From Ipomoea triloba (lineage: Eukaryota; Streptophyta; Magnoliopsida; Solanales; Convolvulaceae): 64,000 nucleotides of DNA. Shown piece by piece: positions 35,273 through 46,899 of this stretch. The stretch lies in the NCBI RefSeq assembly GCF_003576645.1, contig NC_044923.1, positions 8,679,491 through 8,743,490 on the forward strand, in the 5' to 3' direction. Below the pieces are notes generated by a model, which did not search any database, had not been told where the DNA came from, and saw only the letters and a program-made list of their open reading frames with translations. Position 1 is the stretch's first letter, and every line of letters starts with the position of its first letter. Made by a program: the position numbers and the translations under genes.

Positions 35273-35642
35273 AGAGCATCCTTATCAGTGGAGTTTTTTC
35301 ACGGTAATTGAGAAGTTTTTGTAGATGTGATTAGGAAAGAGAAAATGAGGTGGGAAGAATAAAAAAATAAAACAAATATAATTTATAAAAAAAAAAATCA
35401 AAAGGCTTTGTAACAGGCCACGCCCATGCGAGCGCATGCAGTGCACGCGCCCGCATGGGCGGCTGCTGATACGCGCACAGCAGCCTAGGTTAAAAAACAA
35501 TAGCTTTAATTTGTACTGTAGAAAGAACCCGATTGTTGCAGAAGCTCTCCCTTTCTTCTCTCTCTTCTTCTCTCTCTATGCTATGTGGCAAATCCCTGAC
35601 AATAACCCATGAAGTATCCATTGATATGGCGGATGCTCTAAG
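35273..35642. repeat. MITE with AGAGCATCC ends
   Basis: The left end AGAGCATCCTTATCAGTGGA pairs with the right end TCCATTGATATGGCGGATGC followed by TCT. The interior has a GC-rich CGCCCATGCGAGCGCATGCA palindrome region and CT-rich microsatellites (35550-35578). Confidence 0.7.
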
Positions 35643-35645
35643 GGT

Positions 35646-35834
35646 CTAAAACAAATTTATTTTGATATCATTTATATCATGCATGGACTTATGATCCACG
35701 AGAGGACTTAAAGAATTAGCATTTATTGCTCCTTTGGTTGAGGAGTTTTTGGCCAAATGCTTAAATATCACAAAATTACAAAACAATAATGATGTTGATA
35801 AGGTGGCTAACACTACAATTACATGCTTGAACAT
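35646..35834 (-). CDS. Doubtful 62-residue open frame with hydrophobic N-terminus
   Basis: The frame starts MFKHVIVVLATLSTSLLFCN, a plausible signal peptide, and continues with a short polar tail. A TATA-like ACTATATATG lies immediately before the ATG, too close to act as its promoter. No family is recognised and codon usage is uninformative at this length. It could be a remnant of a secreted-peptide gene or chance. Confidence 0.15.
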   Translation of the reverse strand: MFKHVIVVLATLSTSLLFCNFVIFKHLAKNSSTKGAINANSLSPLVDHKSMHDINDIKINLF

Positions 35835-36039
35835 ATATAGTATATACTATTGATAAACATGAACCATGCATGTGTTTTCAACGGTACCAAACCTAACAAC
35901 TACCGATCCATCATGGTCGGAATTCTCCAACCATCTTCATTGATAGCGGATAAATTTTGAGCAATTAATTTTAAAATTTTAAAAATATTTAAATATAAAA
36001 GAAAACGAATTAGAAAAAAAACAAACTAAAAGAGAAAAT

Positions 36040-36420
36040 GTTGAGATTAACAAGAACAAGAAACAATAATAATGGCAGACAGTAAAGAAGGTAAGTAGTT
36101 CGACAATTTGCCTACGTTCACGGGAGTGGATTAGAGTCATTCTTTTATTAATTGTGGTGGTAATACAACACCTAGAGATACAAGAGTAATGTATTTATAG
36201 GCATCTACCTTTGTATCATGGGCCCGACCCAATCTACTCCAATCATATTCCTTATATGAGACAAACTCATATTCTTGAGACAAACTCAACAAATCTCCAC
36301 CTTGGCAAATATGCCCTTTAGGAGAAAAGACATATCTCGCATATACTCACGGGTCGGGACAATCATGCTCATCTTAAATCTGTAAACACCCAACAAGTTC
36401 AAACAATATTTGAACTTTTT
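36040..36420. other. Retroelement-like fragment
   Basis: Phrases such as CAAATCTCCACCTTGGCAAA and AATGTATTTATAGGCATCT resemble the ends of plant copia LTRs. No partner LTR or coding part is visible, so this is only a suggestion. Confidence 0.25.
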
Positions 36421-37459
36421 ACTAGTAATTGTCTTTGTCTACATGCATGTTGCATTCTCACTTTTATGAATATTTTGCAATAATATCTCATCAAAAACAA
36501 CTAACTCCCTAACCTGATATGATATACTTGATTTTTAGTAAAAAAGATGACTTGCATTGTATAGTCACCACTAGAATTTTATTTAATTTTGTTGTTATTT
36601 TAGAATTAAATTTAGGTTATTACGTGCGTTCATGAAAACTTTTCATAATTTAATTATTAAACCGTTCATTTGGACGATGGTTGGTAGGGTAAATTAATCT
36701 TGTACCACAATGTTAAATTCTAGAGATCCAACTTGTAAATATTCGTTCTTGATTTGGATTTAAATACTTTAGATTGATAAGGATTTTTAAAGTTCACTTG
36801 CTTTATTGTTTGAAAATAGAATAAATGATGTTACTAATCACATAATCATAATAGTGTATATGTTGTTCCACCATTCTTAAAACTTGTGAGGTAATTATTA
36901 TCATGACGTATTAGTGGTATTGCAAAAATTCAGCATAGGCGTCGACCGACCACCTAGCGTATCATCATAATTTCGAGATGTCAATCGGGTCCAAACTCGA
37001 TGGGCTAGCCCGATAAAACCGAAATCGATAGGGCTATGACCCGAACAGGCTAACCCGATAAAAAACATTAGCTCGATGAGCGCAAAACCGATAAATTTAA
37101 TAGCCTGATAACCCGAACTATTGAAAAGTGTTCTTTATTAATAATAAATAATGAAAAGTTAAAAACTTACTGTAAATATTATATTATAATGTAACTTTGT
37201 AAGTATATATTAATTGTTTTTAGTTAAAATTTAGAAATGCCGGTTTAGATTAATTGAATTATGTATAAGTTTACATTTATTAGTGTATATTTCCTAGTTT
37301 GAAATATACTAATAATTTATTTAACATTGATATAATTTATATGCGATATTTTATTTTTACTTTATAATTATAATATTATTAAGTTATAAAGTTTCTAAAA
37401 TGTATAGTTTATAACTTTACTTAATTTATGTAATAAATAAAATTTACATTAGTTATATA

Positions 37460-38724
37460 TATAATTATAGAGTTAATTCCAACAATGGTCCCCCAACTAT
37501 GTTAATTTTCTAAAATTAGTCTTCATCTTTTAATTTGGACGAAAAAAACACTTGACTTTCAAATTTGTTCCAGCAATGGTCCTTCCGTTTATCTACAGTT
37601 AACTAGCCGTTATGTTAATGGGTAAAATAGTCTTTTCATTAAATAGTCTTCTTCCATGTTTGGTCAGTAACACGCAGAGAAGATCAGCGATGCAAATAAT
37701 GGGAATTGAAAGCGTGAAATTGCGAACCTTGAGCACAGCGGGCTTGAGAGAGAGGCCGTAGGGGAGGTTTTGTAGGTCAATAGCACGGCGCGCAATCCGA
37801 ATAAGAAGCTCTTTGTGGAGGGACTGAGAGGAGATAAACGAATTCCGGTCCGTGGGCCTCAACCCGAACTCCATCATGTACCTCATACTCACCCCCGTCT
37901 GCTTCATGCCGCCCATCGCTGCACCTCCTCCATCAACCACTTGCAGATCAGCGATTCGTGCACCTTCTTCGCCGCCATAGAAGAAGTTCCTCGCAATTCT
38001 CTGCCGTGGTAGGTCTGGTCTGGTCTAGGGCCTATGTAAAGTTCAAGTGGAGAAGAGAGCGCCCTATGATTTTCGCTGCCCCTGCCGGCGAAAATTCACT
38101 TGCCGCCGCCGTGCCTATCAAACAGAGAAAGCATAAAAACAAATAGCAACAATTTCATACCAGAAAGAAGAAACTCACCGGAGAAACTGGACCAAACACA
38201 CTGCCGAGACCCATCCTTTGCACGTTTGAAGAAATGGTATCACTGGACCACCTCGGAACTGCTGAAATAGAAGCAGAACCCTTGTCGGAGATTGTTTCTA
38301 CAAAAAAAAAAGGTTATTTCAACCCCCTCCCCCACAAAATCCAGGAGACTACAGATCTTCCTACCTTCCATACAGATCTCACGCCGTCGCCACAGACCGA
38401 GAAGACTACCCTCTCCGTCGCCGCCGCAGCCGTCTCTACCCCCTCGCCTCACGCCCCGTCGCCACCCCCTCGCATCACGCTGCGTCGCCACTACCGTCTA
38501 CAGATCTTCCTGCGATACACTGGAATGGAGGAAGAAGAAGACTATCTAATGAAAAGACTATTTTACCCCTGACATAACGCCCTATTTAACTGCAGATAAA
38601 AGGAAGGACCATGGAACAAATTTGAATGTCAAGTATCTTTTTCGTCCAAATTAAAAGACGAGGATCAATTTTGGAAAATTAACATAGTTGAGGGACCATT
38701 GCTAGAATTAACTCTATAATTATA
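37460..38724. mobile_element. Pack-MULE 1 (gene-capturing, long TIRs, 10-bp duplication)
   Basis: The element proper is 37470-38714 (1245 bp). It begins GAGTTAATTCCAACAATGGT; the inverted right end begins GAGTTAATTCTAGCAATGGT. The TIRs extend about 160-170 bp, through TTTTAATTTGGACGAAAAA to AAATAGTCTTTTCATTA-like sequence. TATAATTATA flanks both sides exactly. The interior is GC-richer than the surroundings and carries a pyruvate dehydrogenase kinase fragment plus other unidentified sequence. No transposase is present. Confidence 0.88.
37722..37978 (-). pseudogene. Captured 5' fragment of a pyruvate dehydrogenase kinase gene
   Basis: Pyruvate dehydrogenase kinase phosphorylates and inactivates the mitochondrial pyruvate dehydrogenase complex. 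Minus-strand translation starts MAAKKVHESLI, reaches EEVQRW, then after a one-base frame change continues MKQTGVSMRYMMEFGLRPT, DRNSFISSQSLHKELLIRIA, RRAIDLQNLPYGLSLKPAVL and KVR. This is the N-terminal part of the plant enzyme, including its start codon. After KVR the similarity ends at AAG/GTTCGC, a possible exon-intron junction, so the capture was of genomic DNA. The kinase ATPase domain is absent. It lies wholly inside Pack-MULE 1. Confidence 0.85.
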
Positions 38725-39429
38725 TTAATAATAATATAAAATTACAATTAAATGTATTAATTAATACATATAAAAATTAATAATCATAATATAACTATGT
38801 TATAAATTGTGTACATTCATGTTAAGGAATGATTTAAATAAATATATTGTTATACAAAAAAAGTTTAATAAATGCCTTTAGCATTTAATTGATCTTGTTA
38901 AATTAAGAATAAAGAAGAAATTAAGAATTCAATTCTTACCATTAATTTTATTTTTAAATTCTAATGTAAAATTACAAACACATTTAAACTAATAAACATT
39001 TAAATAAACTTACGATGAAGGTATAACTAGGGCTGGAGAGTTATACGGGTATGCCCGCGGGTTACATGGGCTATGAAACCAACTTGTATAACACGGGTAC
39101 CCCTTAGGGACAAAATGGGACAACCCATTTGGATTGGATCGGAGAAATATAAAACCCAACATGCTTAAACAAATGTTAAATGGGCTCAACTCAGCAAATC
39201 AGGCTTATTTTTATATCTCTAAATATGGGTACTCACTTTCAGTTTTCAATTTTAGTTCAGATGGTTCAGCCCGCCCAATTAGCCCAACAACCCAAAGTTT
39301 AGGGTTAGGGCCAAAACGAACCCGAAAATAAAATGATAAAATAACTGATTAGTCCAAACCGATTAACCCGACAGGGCTAGTCCGAAACCGAGCGGGCTGG
39401 CCCGATTGACATCCCTACCATAATTGGTG

Positions 39430-39800
39430 GTCTAGGCTGCCTAAGCCGCTTAAGCGCTGACTACCTAGGTCTCTTAGGCGCCGACTAGGCCGCTTAGTCG
39501 GCCGATTAGCTATTGTTCTTTCTTTTTTAAATAGGTTATTTCATTTAAAACAGCATTGTTTTGAACAAAATAACCCTAAATTCTTCAAACTCTTATATTT
39601 TTTGGTTAATATTTAATATTCTAGTATTAACTATTAAACTATTAAGTACCAGTATTTTATAATTATTAGTCTTAAGAAATTTTAAAAAAAATAAACAAAT
39701 TTTTAAAAATAAAAAATAAAATAAAAAAAATACACGAATGCTCTTAGGCACCGATTAATTGCCGCCTAGGTGCCCTAGGCGCTAGGCACACCCGGGCACC
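39430..39800. repeat. Repeat with GC-rich CCTAGGCGC ends
   Basis: The left part repeats GCCGCTTAAGCGC, CTTAGGCGCC and GCCGCTTAGTCGGC; the right part has GCCGCCTAGGTGCCCTAGGC. The centre is AT-rich. The inverted GC-rich ends around an AT centre suggest a small hAT-like element. Confidence 0.5.
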
Positions 39801-40380
39801 CAAGGATAACTATTTTTTCAATTATGCCTATTAGAGATTGTATATTTATTAATCCTTACTTGCTTTCAAAATATAAATTTCTTGATTTCAAACTCTAAAA
39901 TTGTGTATTATTATTTATTAGAAAATATGTAACTACATTAAACATTTAAGATAATAGAAAAATAAAAACACGATGTTAGATTATTCATTATTATAAATTT
40001 ATAGTTCCGCCATTGCTTACTATAACGTATCTTCATATTTGTAAATTTCCCCGTTTGGCCCTTGCATTTACATACAGCCTTATTGGTCAAGCTAAAGATT
40101 CTAAACTGAAGTAAAAATATTGTCATTCTTGGCCAAGAATAGATGTGTACAAACTACAAAGAAAAGCATCATAGGCTTCTTTATTATTAATAATGCAATA
40201 AAACTCCAGCAAAGGAACCAACCATTTGTAAGCACAGCCAAGTGTTTTTAAGGAGTAAATAGGTTCCTTATTTGCACAAATTATAGGAATCAAAGAAAAG
40301 AGCAGAGCACCAGGTTCCTACACTAATATAATAAATCAATCTACTCTTGATGATTCACTTCAACCCCGTTCAGACCTTCA

Positions 40381-40548
<168 letters not shown>

Positions 40549-40658
40549 CTATCAGTATCAATAGAAGTGTTTGCTGAAGAACGAACGATGAACGTCCCTC
40601 TTTCATACAATGGCAATAAGTCATTTCACAAATCATTTATGGAATGCAGTTCCTCGAT

Positions 40659-40911
<253 letters not shown>

Positions 40912-40941
40912 CTAATACTAAAGAACATCAAGAGTATGTTA

Positions 40942-41130
<189 letters not shown>

Positions 41131-41836
41131 TCACAACATAGTTTAGCATCTTCAGACCTAATATCAAATGGCTCCACATGTATAAATTACTAAATATCAC
41201 AAGTATCTATCTATATGTACCTGTAATTGGTGTGGCACCCGGCACCATTCCAGTCACCCTGTCAATTCAAATTGCAAAAGGATGAAAATCACCTAACAGT
41301 TTTGTACTTTTGTCAAGGGAGAGGGGGTTGAATTTCACTGTAATGCAATTAAACTACCTCTATAGGCTTTGGATGCGATCAAGTGAGAGAACAACTCCAG
41401 CTTGTTCAGTAATTCTCTATAAAAGCATTAAAGACGTACAATAATTAGTATACCAAACAATTGGCTTAGAAGCAAGCATATAGCAAATGTTCATATTAAA
41501 ACCATAAAACACTTATAGTGCAATGGTCAAGAAACAACTTTTTATTTTTTATGTTTCAATTTGTCTATGAAACACTCTATGTTGCTCAACACCCGAGTAA
41601 AATAGAATTAAAAAGTCTTGAGGATAGTGTAACATTCGCAAGAATCCAAAGAATGTTCTGCCAAATATACCACATCAGGCTACAGAACGAGGGTGTTATG
41701 TTACCTCAAGGATGTATCTAGCACACCAGATATGATCTCCAGCCTCAATCCCGACGCTAGGGCCTACTTGGAATTCCCACTGTGTCAAAGGAATTTTAGG
41801 TCAATGTGTTACCAAAGGACCCGGAACTGTTGATCA

Positions 41837-42001
<165 letters not shown>

Positions 42002-43397
42002 CTAAATTTCCCACAAAAAGAACAATATTTAAATATATTCTCCTATTAAACCTGATTGTGTCACAACCTTAAAGCATATCCATTTAGACTGATTGTATAC
42101 AGTAAGCTACAAACTTCTCAAAGAAGGATGATTGAAAGAAACAAATTGTAGAGTAATAAAGAATTTCATTCTAGATTTTATTCATTACCTGAGGACCTGG
42201 GTAGCCTCCAACAGGCCAACCCAAGGGCCACTTCACATTTTGCTGGAGTAAGGTGTACTATTGCTCTATGCCATACCTAGTTATCATTTTCCACAGATGA
42301 GGGGAGTAAAAAAAATAGTCCAGAATCATAAAATTAAAAATGAGATGCTAATAACGACTGGCAAACTATGCTTTAATCCCACTTTAGCTGGGATTGACAA
42401 GTTTATATTCAAATTATCAAGAAAAATGTTTAAATTAGTAGTTTAAGATAGTTGGATAGTATAGATTATTTCATTCAATGTTAAGTGCCAGATTCTTGGA
42501 TGGCACATAACAATAATTACAGTTACAGGTATTATTTTGGGAGGAAGGTTTTGATATCATCTTCCATTGTTTGTATTGTCTTAAATTTGTATGATGCATA
42601 GAAAGAGCTAAGCTGAAAAAAAAAAAAAAAAAAAAAAAAGGATTCCAGAAGAAAGCCTGAAATAGTAAATTTACCATGGCACTTCTGCTACAATTTTTGG
42701 GTCGCTAAAAATTTGAGCAGCCCTGTAGCGTTTGTTTGTAGGAATACGCTCACCAGCTGGCGTGTATAATCACTGATGACCTATTTCAGTAATGTATGAC
42801 AGCATTAGAAGCAGTGAGTATTCCATAACTTCACATTAGCAGTAGTGAAATCATTGGAATAACACGATCCAAAGGTTATTTATTATATTCACCAAGATGT
42901 TGTTACCTCCACGGAAAGGGTCCTTAAATATTGCTTGGGGGCTAAAGGAGGATGTCATTACAAGTCTATCCCAAAAGGTAAGGAAATGATACTAAAAAAA
43001 AAAAAAATGGAAATGAGTTTACTATAGAATAACTTCACTGTCTTCTCCAGGTCCTTGCACAGGTGCTTGCCCGGAAGCTCGGAAGGGTGTTGAACTGGTT
43101 TTGAAATTGTCTGAGTATTCAAAACTATATAGTTGAGAACTAAGAAGGATTAAATACGTTTACCACTTTCTTTTCAAGTAAAAATAGAAGCAGCATTGCA
43201 TACTCGGGATTTACTACGCTACGCGTGTCAATTCCAGAGCCACCAATCCTGTTTCAATCAGTAACAACATACGCATTAATGCAAACATGTAAAGTCAATT
43301 TTTGCATCAAAATATCCAAGTGATTTCTTGGTCACAACAAATTAAAAAGGATGTCAAGTTGTCAACCACCTAACTAATTATAGTGAGAGTTGTTGTT

Positions 43398-43527
43398 ATG
43401 CACTGGGTTATGATGCACATGGGCCAAACTACACTAAAAGACTGAATCCAATCATTTAGTTAGTCTAACCAATAGCCTTATAAACTCATATGTTCTCTCT
43501 TATTTTATCAATGTGGAATTCTTAACA
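43398..43527 (-). repeat. TRIM/solo-LTR-like repeat, copy 2
   Basis: Minus strand: TGTTAAGAATTCCACATTG, AATAAGAGAGAACATATGAG, GATTGGATTCAGTCTTTTAG, TGTAGTTTGGCCCATGTGCA. It is the inverted partner of 40659-40774, about 2.7 kb apart, both within the pseudogene. Confidence 0.5.
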
Positions 43528-43656
43528 ATTAAAAAACTCTTGTTTCTAAGAGAAGCCTGATCATGCATGATGGAACCTGTGCAAGGAACGGAGAACGTAC
43601 CATATGTATACAGCAATGATCTTATCAGTGATTCAGTGTATGGAGTAACGTCCAAA

Positions 43657-44231
43657 TTTAGCAGCTGTTCCATCCAGTTCACAGTGCTGTTCTCAGACTG
43701 CAGCGCAAACACTCTGAACTTAGCAGAACTTTTTACTGCAAGCCTTTTGTTTGGTTTCATTACAACAGAGCCCCACATCTTTGAAGTCATTGGAGAAGCC
43801 TCGGTTGAGCTCTTGGCTATCCTCATTTGCCATTGGGCAGAAGGAGAGTAAGTACCCTACTCTATTACTCTCATTAAATTAAATAAATTTGTAGCTACAA
43901 CAAAAAAAATACGGAGTAATACATATGCATTTCTTTAATTTAGAATTCGATGTTTACAGTACATTTATTCAAAAAAAATGATTAATTATCAAAAAAAATT
44001 AAAAAAAAAAGAAAGATATAATTCTATTAGTTATATTGTCTTTAGCAGCTGTTCCATCCGGTTCACAGTGTTGTTCTCAGACTGCAGCGCAAACACTCTG
44101 AACTTAGCAGAGCTTTTTACTGCAAGTCTTTTGTTTGGTTTCATTACAACAGAGCCCCACATCTTTGAAGCCATTGGAGAAGCCTCGGTTGAGCTCTTGG
44201 CTATCCTCATTTGCCATTGGGCAGAAGGAGC
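43657..44231. repeat. 192-bp duplication of the GLN2 transit-peptide exon
   Basis: 43657-43848 and 44040-44231 are near-identical (a handful of differences over about 192 bp), both starting TTTAGCAGCTGTTCCATCC on the plus strand. The upstream copy lacks continuation into DVTPYT; the other lacks the first dozen codons. The approximately 190 bp between them includes A-rich sequence. Confidence 0.85.
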
Positions 44232-44954
44232 TAAAATCTGTGCCATATTCACCTATTCCCTACTGAAAAATTTTGAAATAGCAAGCATATCATCCAGTGA
44301 AAGAAATTAATGCAAAGATGGCTTGATTATTACTTTAAAAGCCAACACTAAGTCAAAGAAATAAACAAATATCCACAACTTTCATCTTTACTATGTTATT
44401 TCTAAGAGTTACAAATTATTCCATAACACAAGATATCAGAACAAAAAGAACTGTGTTGGGATCCTCAAATTGCCGTCATTGAAAGATGGTAGCCATGATG
44501 AAACTGCCATTTCATCAGAACTCAAATAGCTCAGTATTCTCCAGATAACCCAAGTAACACACCAAGAAACGGAACAAAAAAGAACAAAACTGCACATTTG
44601 ACAAGAACTCAAGCCAGTCACAGGTGCACAATCGAAATGCGAATACCAAATGTGCAAGCATCAAAACGCCAAGAAACGCACAACCCACATTTTTGCAGAA
44701 AAAAAAAACAAAATAAAACCAAAAGAGTGAGAAAAAGGATCACTTACTGCTGGGAAATGCAGGATATTGGATGGCTATCGATGGCAAGTGTTGAAAAGGG
44801 AGTGGGCAGAATGTATTGTCCGGAAATGTAGCTAAAATGAAGATTGGGTAGACAGATGTGAATAGGTTTTTTGGCTTTTCCTTAGTAGATAGGGGTAGGG
44901 TTTTTGAGTGGCGGAAAATCGATTTTGGTTTGGCTGCGCCCATTTTGAAACAGA

Positions 44955-45060
44955 TGATGATGAACGAATCGCTAAGTCTCTCAAAGTCCTACCCTGTGGT
45001 TTGAGCCTACCCTTTTTCGTGGTAGCCAACCCCTCCCCTTGGAAAAATTTCCTTGCTTTG
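44955..45060 (-). pseudogene. Non-coding remnant of the PPR gene's duplicated 3' end
   Basis: Just after the PPR stop the minus strand reads CTTGACAAAGCAAGGAAATT, then CCAAGGGGAGG and GTAGGCTCAAACCACAGGG, matching coding sequence of the repeats GLTKQGKFSKGIEWLG and SRLRPQGRTLERL inside the gene. It is out of frame and ends before the leader region of the GLN2 pseudogene. Confidence 0.85.
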
Positions 45061-46878
45061 TCAAGCCACCATATCCTTTAAAAACAGCTTTGCTTCCTCA
45101 ACACGCCCTTCCTCAAAAAGTTTCTTAACTAAAACACTGTACAAGGTACCCGATGGCTGCAACCCCAATTTATGCATGTAAGTTAAAATGAGTAAAGCAT
45201 CATCCCACTTATCTGCTCTAGACAGGGAATAAATTAGTCTCTCTAAAGTCCTTCCTTGTGGTCTGAGCCTACTCTTTATCATGGTGCCCAGCCATTCTAT
45301 CCCCTTGGAAAATTTTCCTTGTTTTGTCAAGCCAACTATGATAGAATTGTGATTACATATTGCAGGTTCCAGACCTTGATCCACCATATCCTTCAAAAAA
45401 CATTTTGCTTCCTCAACACGCCCTTCCTCACAAAGCCTCTCAATTAATGCCTTGTACAAGGTAGTTGATGCCTGCAATCCATGCCCTAGAAGATCATAAA
45501 ATATTTTTAGACCATAAGAAGCATTTCCACCCTCACAAAAGCCCTGAATTAGGGAATTGTAAGTAATAGCATCACGAACAACACCTTTTCTTCCCATATG
45601 TTCAAACAATCTGTATGCTCTCTTAAACATTCCATTTGCACAATACCCGCCAATCAAGATGTTGAAGGTTACTGTGGAATCAACAAATCCTTTTTCAAGC
45701 ATTTCCTTATGCAGCCTTTCTGCCTCCTTCAGATTACCTGTTTTAAAATACCCGTGTATCAGCGCATTATAAGCATACTCGTCTGGAACAAATCTCTTCT
45801 TTATCATCTCGGACCATAACTTTTGAGCTTTGCCCAACATATTGCTCTTGGCAAGACTGTGAACTACCGTAGAATACATAACCCTATCTGGAGCATATCC
45901 CTTGTCCTTTATATATTCAAAAATTCGAAAAACTTCAAGCTTGTCTCTGTTCTTGCAATCCCGCACACCATGAATAACTTCTTGATAAGTGTATATATCT
46001 GGAGAACAATTTTTGGCAATCATGGCAAAGAGAAGAGCTGTCATTCTAAAGAACTCATTGTTCTTGCAAGACTCATAAATCAATCTGTTAAACACAATAT
46101 TACTAGGGACATGCCCACCTTCCAACAATTGCTGCAGAAGCTCATAACCTTTTGAATAATTCCTATCCAAACAAAATGCGTAGATTAAATACCCAATTGT
46201 ATCCACGTCGCCTGCAACTCCACAACCCATCATATCCTCATACAGTTTCCAAACAGCATCAGTTTTTCCGACTTTTACCGAACCAGATAGGGCTGAATTC
46301 CAAGCATTCAGTGATGGACAGTGACCAACTCCCTTCAATTCATCAAAAACCATTAGGGCTTCCTCAATCAACCCATTATCACAAAGACACTCAATATACC
46401 CCTCCAAACTACTAGGCTCTGGAGCATACTTTGTGCTCTCAAGAAAACTTTTTGCCAGGCTTCCAGCCTTGGCTTTCACAAGCCCATTAAAAACCACATC
46501 AGAGGAAACCGGGTCAGGCAAGAACCCATTCTGAGAACTAACCCAACGATAAAACCGAAGTGCCACCATCACATTCTTTTGTCGCTTCAGAACCTCACAG
46601 TACAAATTAGGATCAGCAAAGTTCACACTCGGGAACTCGGATAACAAAGTCTGCTCCCATCTCGGCCGTGTACGTATTATTCTCAAAACATCTTTTGATA
46701 TCTCACTAAAACGATGCTGCTTACTATCACTAACATGATCCGAATTCAATGAGACAGACCCTTGGCTACCCGCATTAGTTCCTAAAATGCTTAGACTGCG
46801 ATTCAGGATTGTGGGGTTGGGGCTAGGGTTTTGACGAAGTAATATGTTGGTGAAAAAAGATTGGGGTGTTTTAGCCAT
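45061..46878 (-). CDS. P-class pentatricopeptide repeat (PPR) protein
   Basis: PPR proteins bind organelle RNA and govern its processing, stability or translation. The intronless 605-residue frame starts MAKTPQSFFTNILLRQNPSP, a basic, acid-free stretch that suits a mitochondrial or plastid presequence. From about residue 187 there are about twelve 35-residue repeats, such as NIVFNRLIYESCKNNEFFRM, RVMYSTVVHSLAKSNMLGKA, EYAYNALIHGYFKTGNLKEA, TVTFNILIGGYCANGMFKRA and AITYNSLIQGFCEGGNASYG. All have P-type length; no E or DYW editing domain follows. The last repeat (LYSVLVKKLFEEGRVEEAKL) is cut off by a TGA. Sequence just beyond the stop (44955-45060) is a decayed copy of an earlier part of the same gene, so the C-terminus was shortened by an internal deletion (see findings). 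The RNA target is unknown. Confidence 0.93.
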   Translation of the reverse strand: MAKTPQSFFTNILLRQNPSPNPTILNRSLSILGTNAGSQGSVSLNSDHVSDSKQHRFSEISKDVLRIIRTRPRWEQTLLSEFPSVNFADPNLYCEVLKRQKNVMVALRFYRWVSSQNGFLPDPVSSDVVFNGLVKAKAGSLAKSFLESTKYAPEPSSLEGYIECLCDNGLIEEALMVFDELKGVGHCPSLNAWNSALSGSVKVGKTDAVWKLYEDMMGCGVAGDVDTIGYLIYAFCLDRNYSKGYELLQQLLEGGHVPSNIVFNRLIYESCKNNEFFRMTALLFAMIAKNCSPDIYTYQEVIHGVRDCKNRDKLEVFRIFEYIKDKGYAPDRVMYSTVVHSLAKSNMLGKAQKLWSEMIKKRFVPDEYAYNALIHGYFKTGNLKEAERLHKEMLEKGFVDSTVTFNILIGGYCANGMFKRAYRLFEHMGRKGVVRDAITYNSLIQGFCEGGNASYGLKIFYDLLGHGLQASTTLYKALIERLCEEGRVEEAKCFLKDMVDQGLEPAICNHNSIIVGLTKQGKFSKGIEWLGTMIKSRLRPQGRTLERLIYSLSRADKWDDALLILTYMHKLGLQPSGTLYSVLVKKLFEEGRVEEAKLFLKDMVA

Positions 46879-46899
46879 TCAATACTACAGATGGCTAAA

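Larger units (their letters stand above)
36965..39425. mobile_element. hAT-type element hosting a Pack-MULE
   Basis: The element proper is 36973-39417. The left end is TCGAGATGTCAATCGGG; the inverted right end is TAGGGATGTCAATCGGG. Flanks TCATAATT (36965-36972) and CCATAATT (39418-39425) match at 7 of 8 positions. Sub-terminal GGGCTAGCCCGATAA and GGGCTGGCCCGATTG repeats are typical. About 1.2 kb is the host element; the rest is the insert at 37470-38714. Confidence 0.8.

Noticed and set aside
38234..38572. 112-residue plus-strand frame in Pack-MULE 1
   Set aside because: Pro/Ser/Arg low-complexity sequence that runs into the terminal repeat; no motif and no evidence of a distinct gene. It may be captured non-coding sequence.
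43567..44310. Plus-strand frames of 94 and 110 codons in the duplicated region
   Set aside because: They are antisense to the two glutamine synthetase transit-peptide copies, which explain the open frames.
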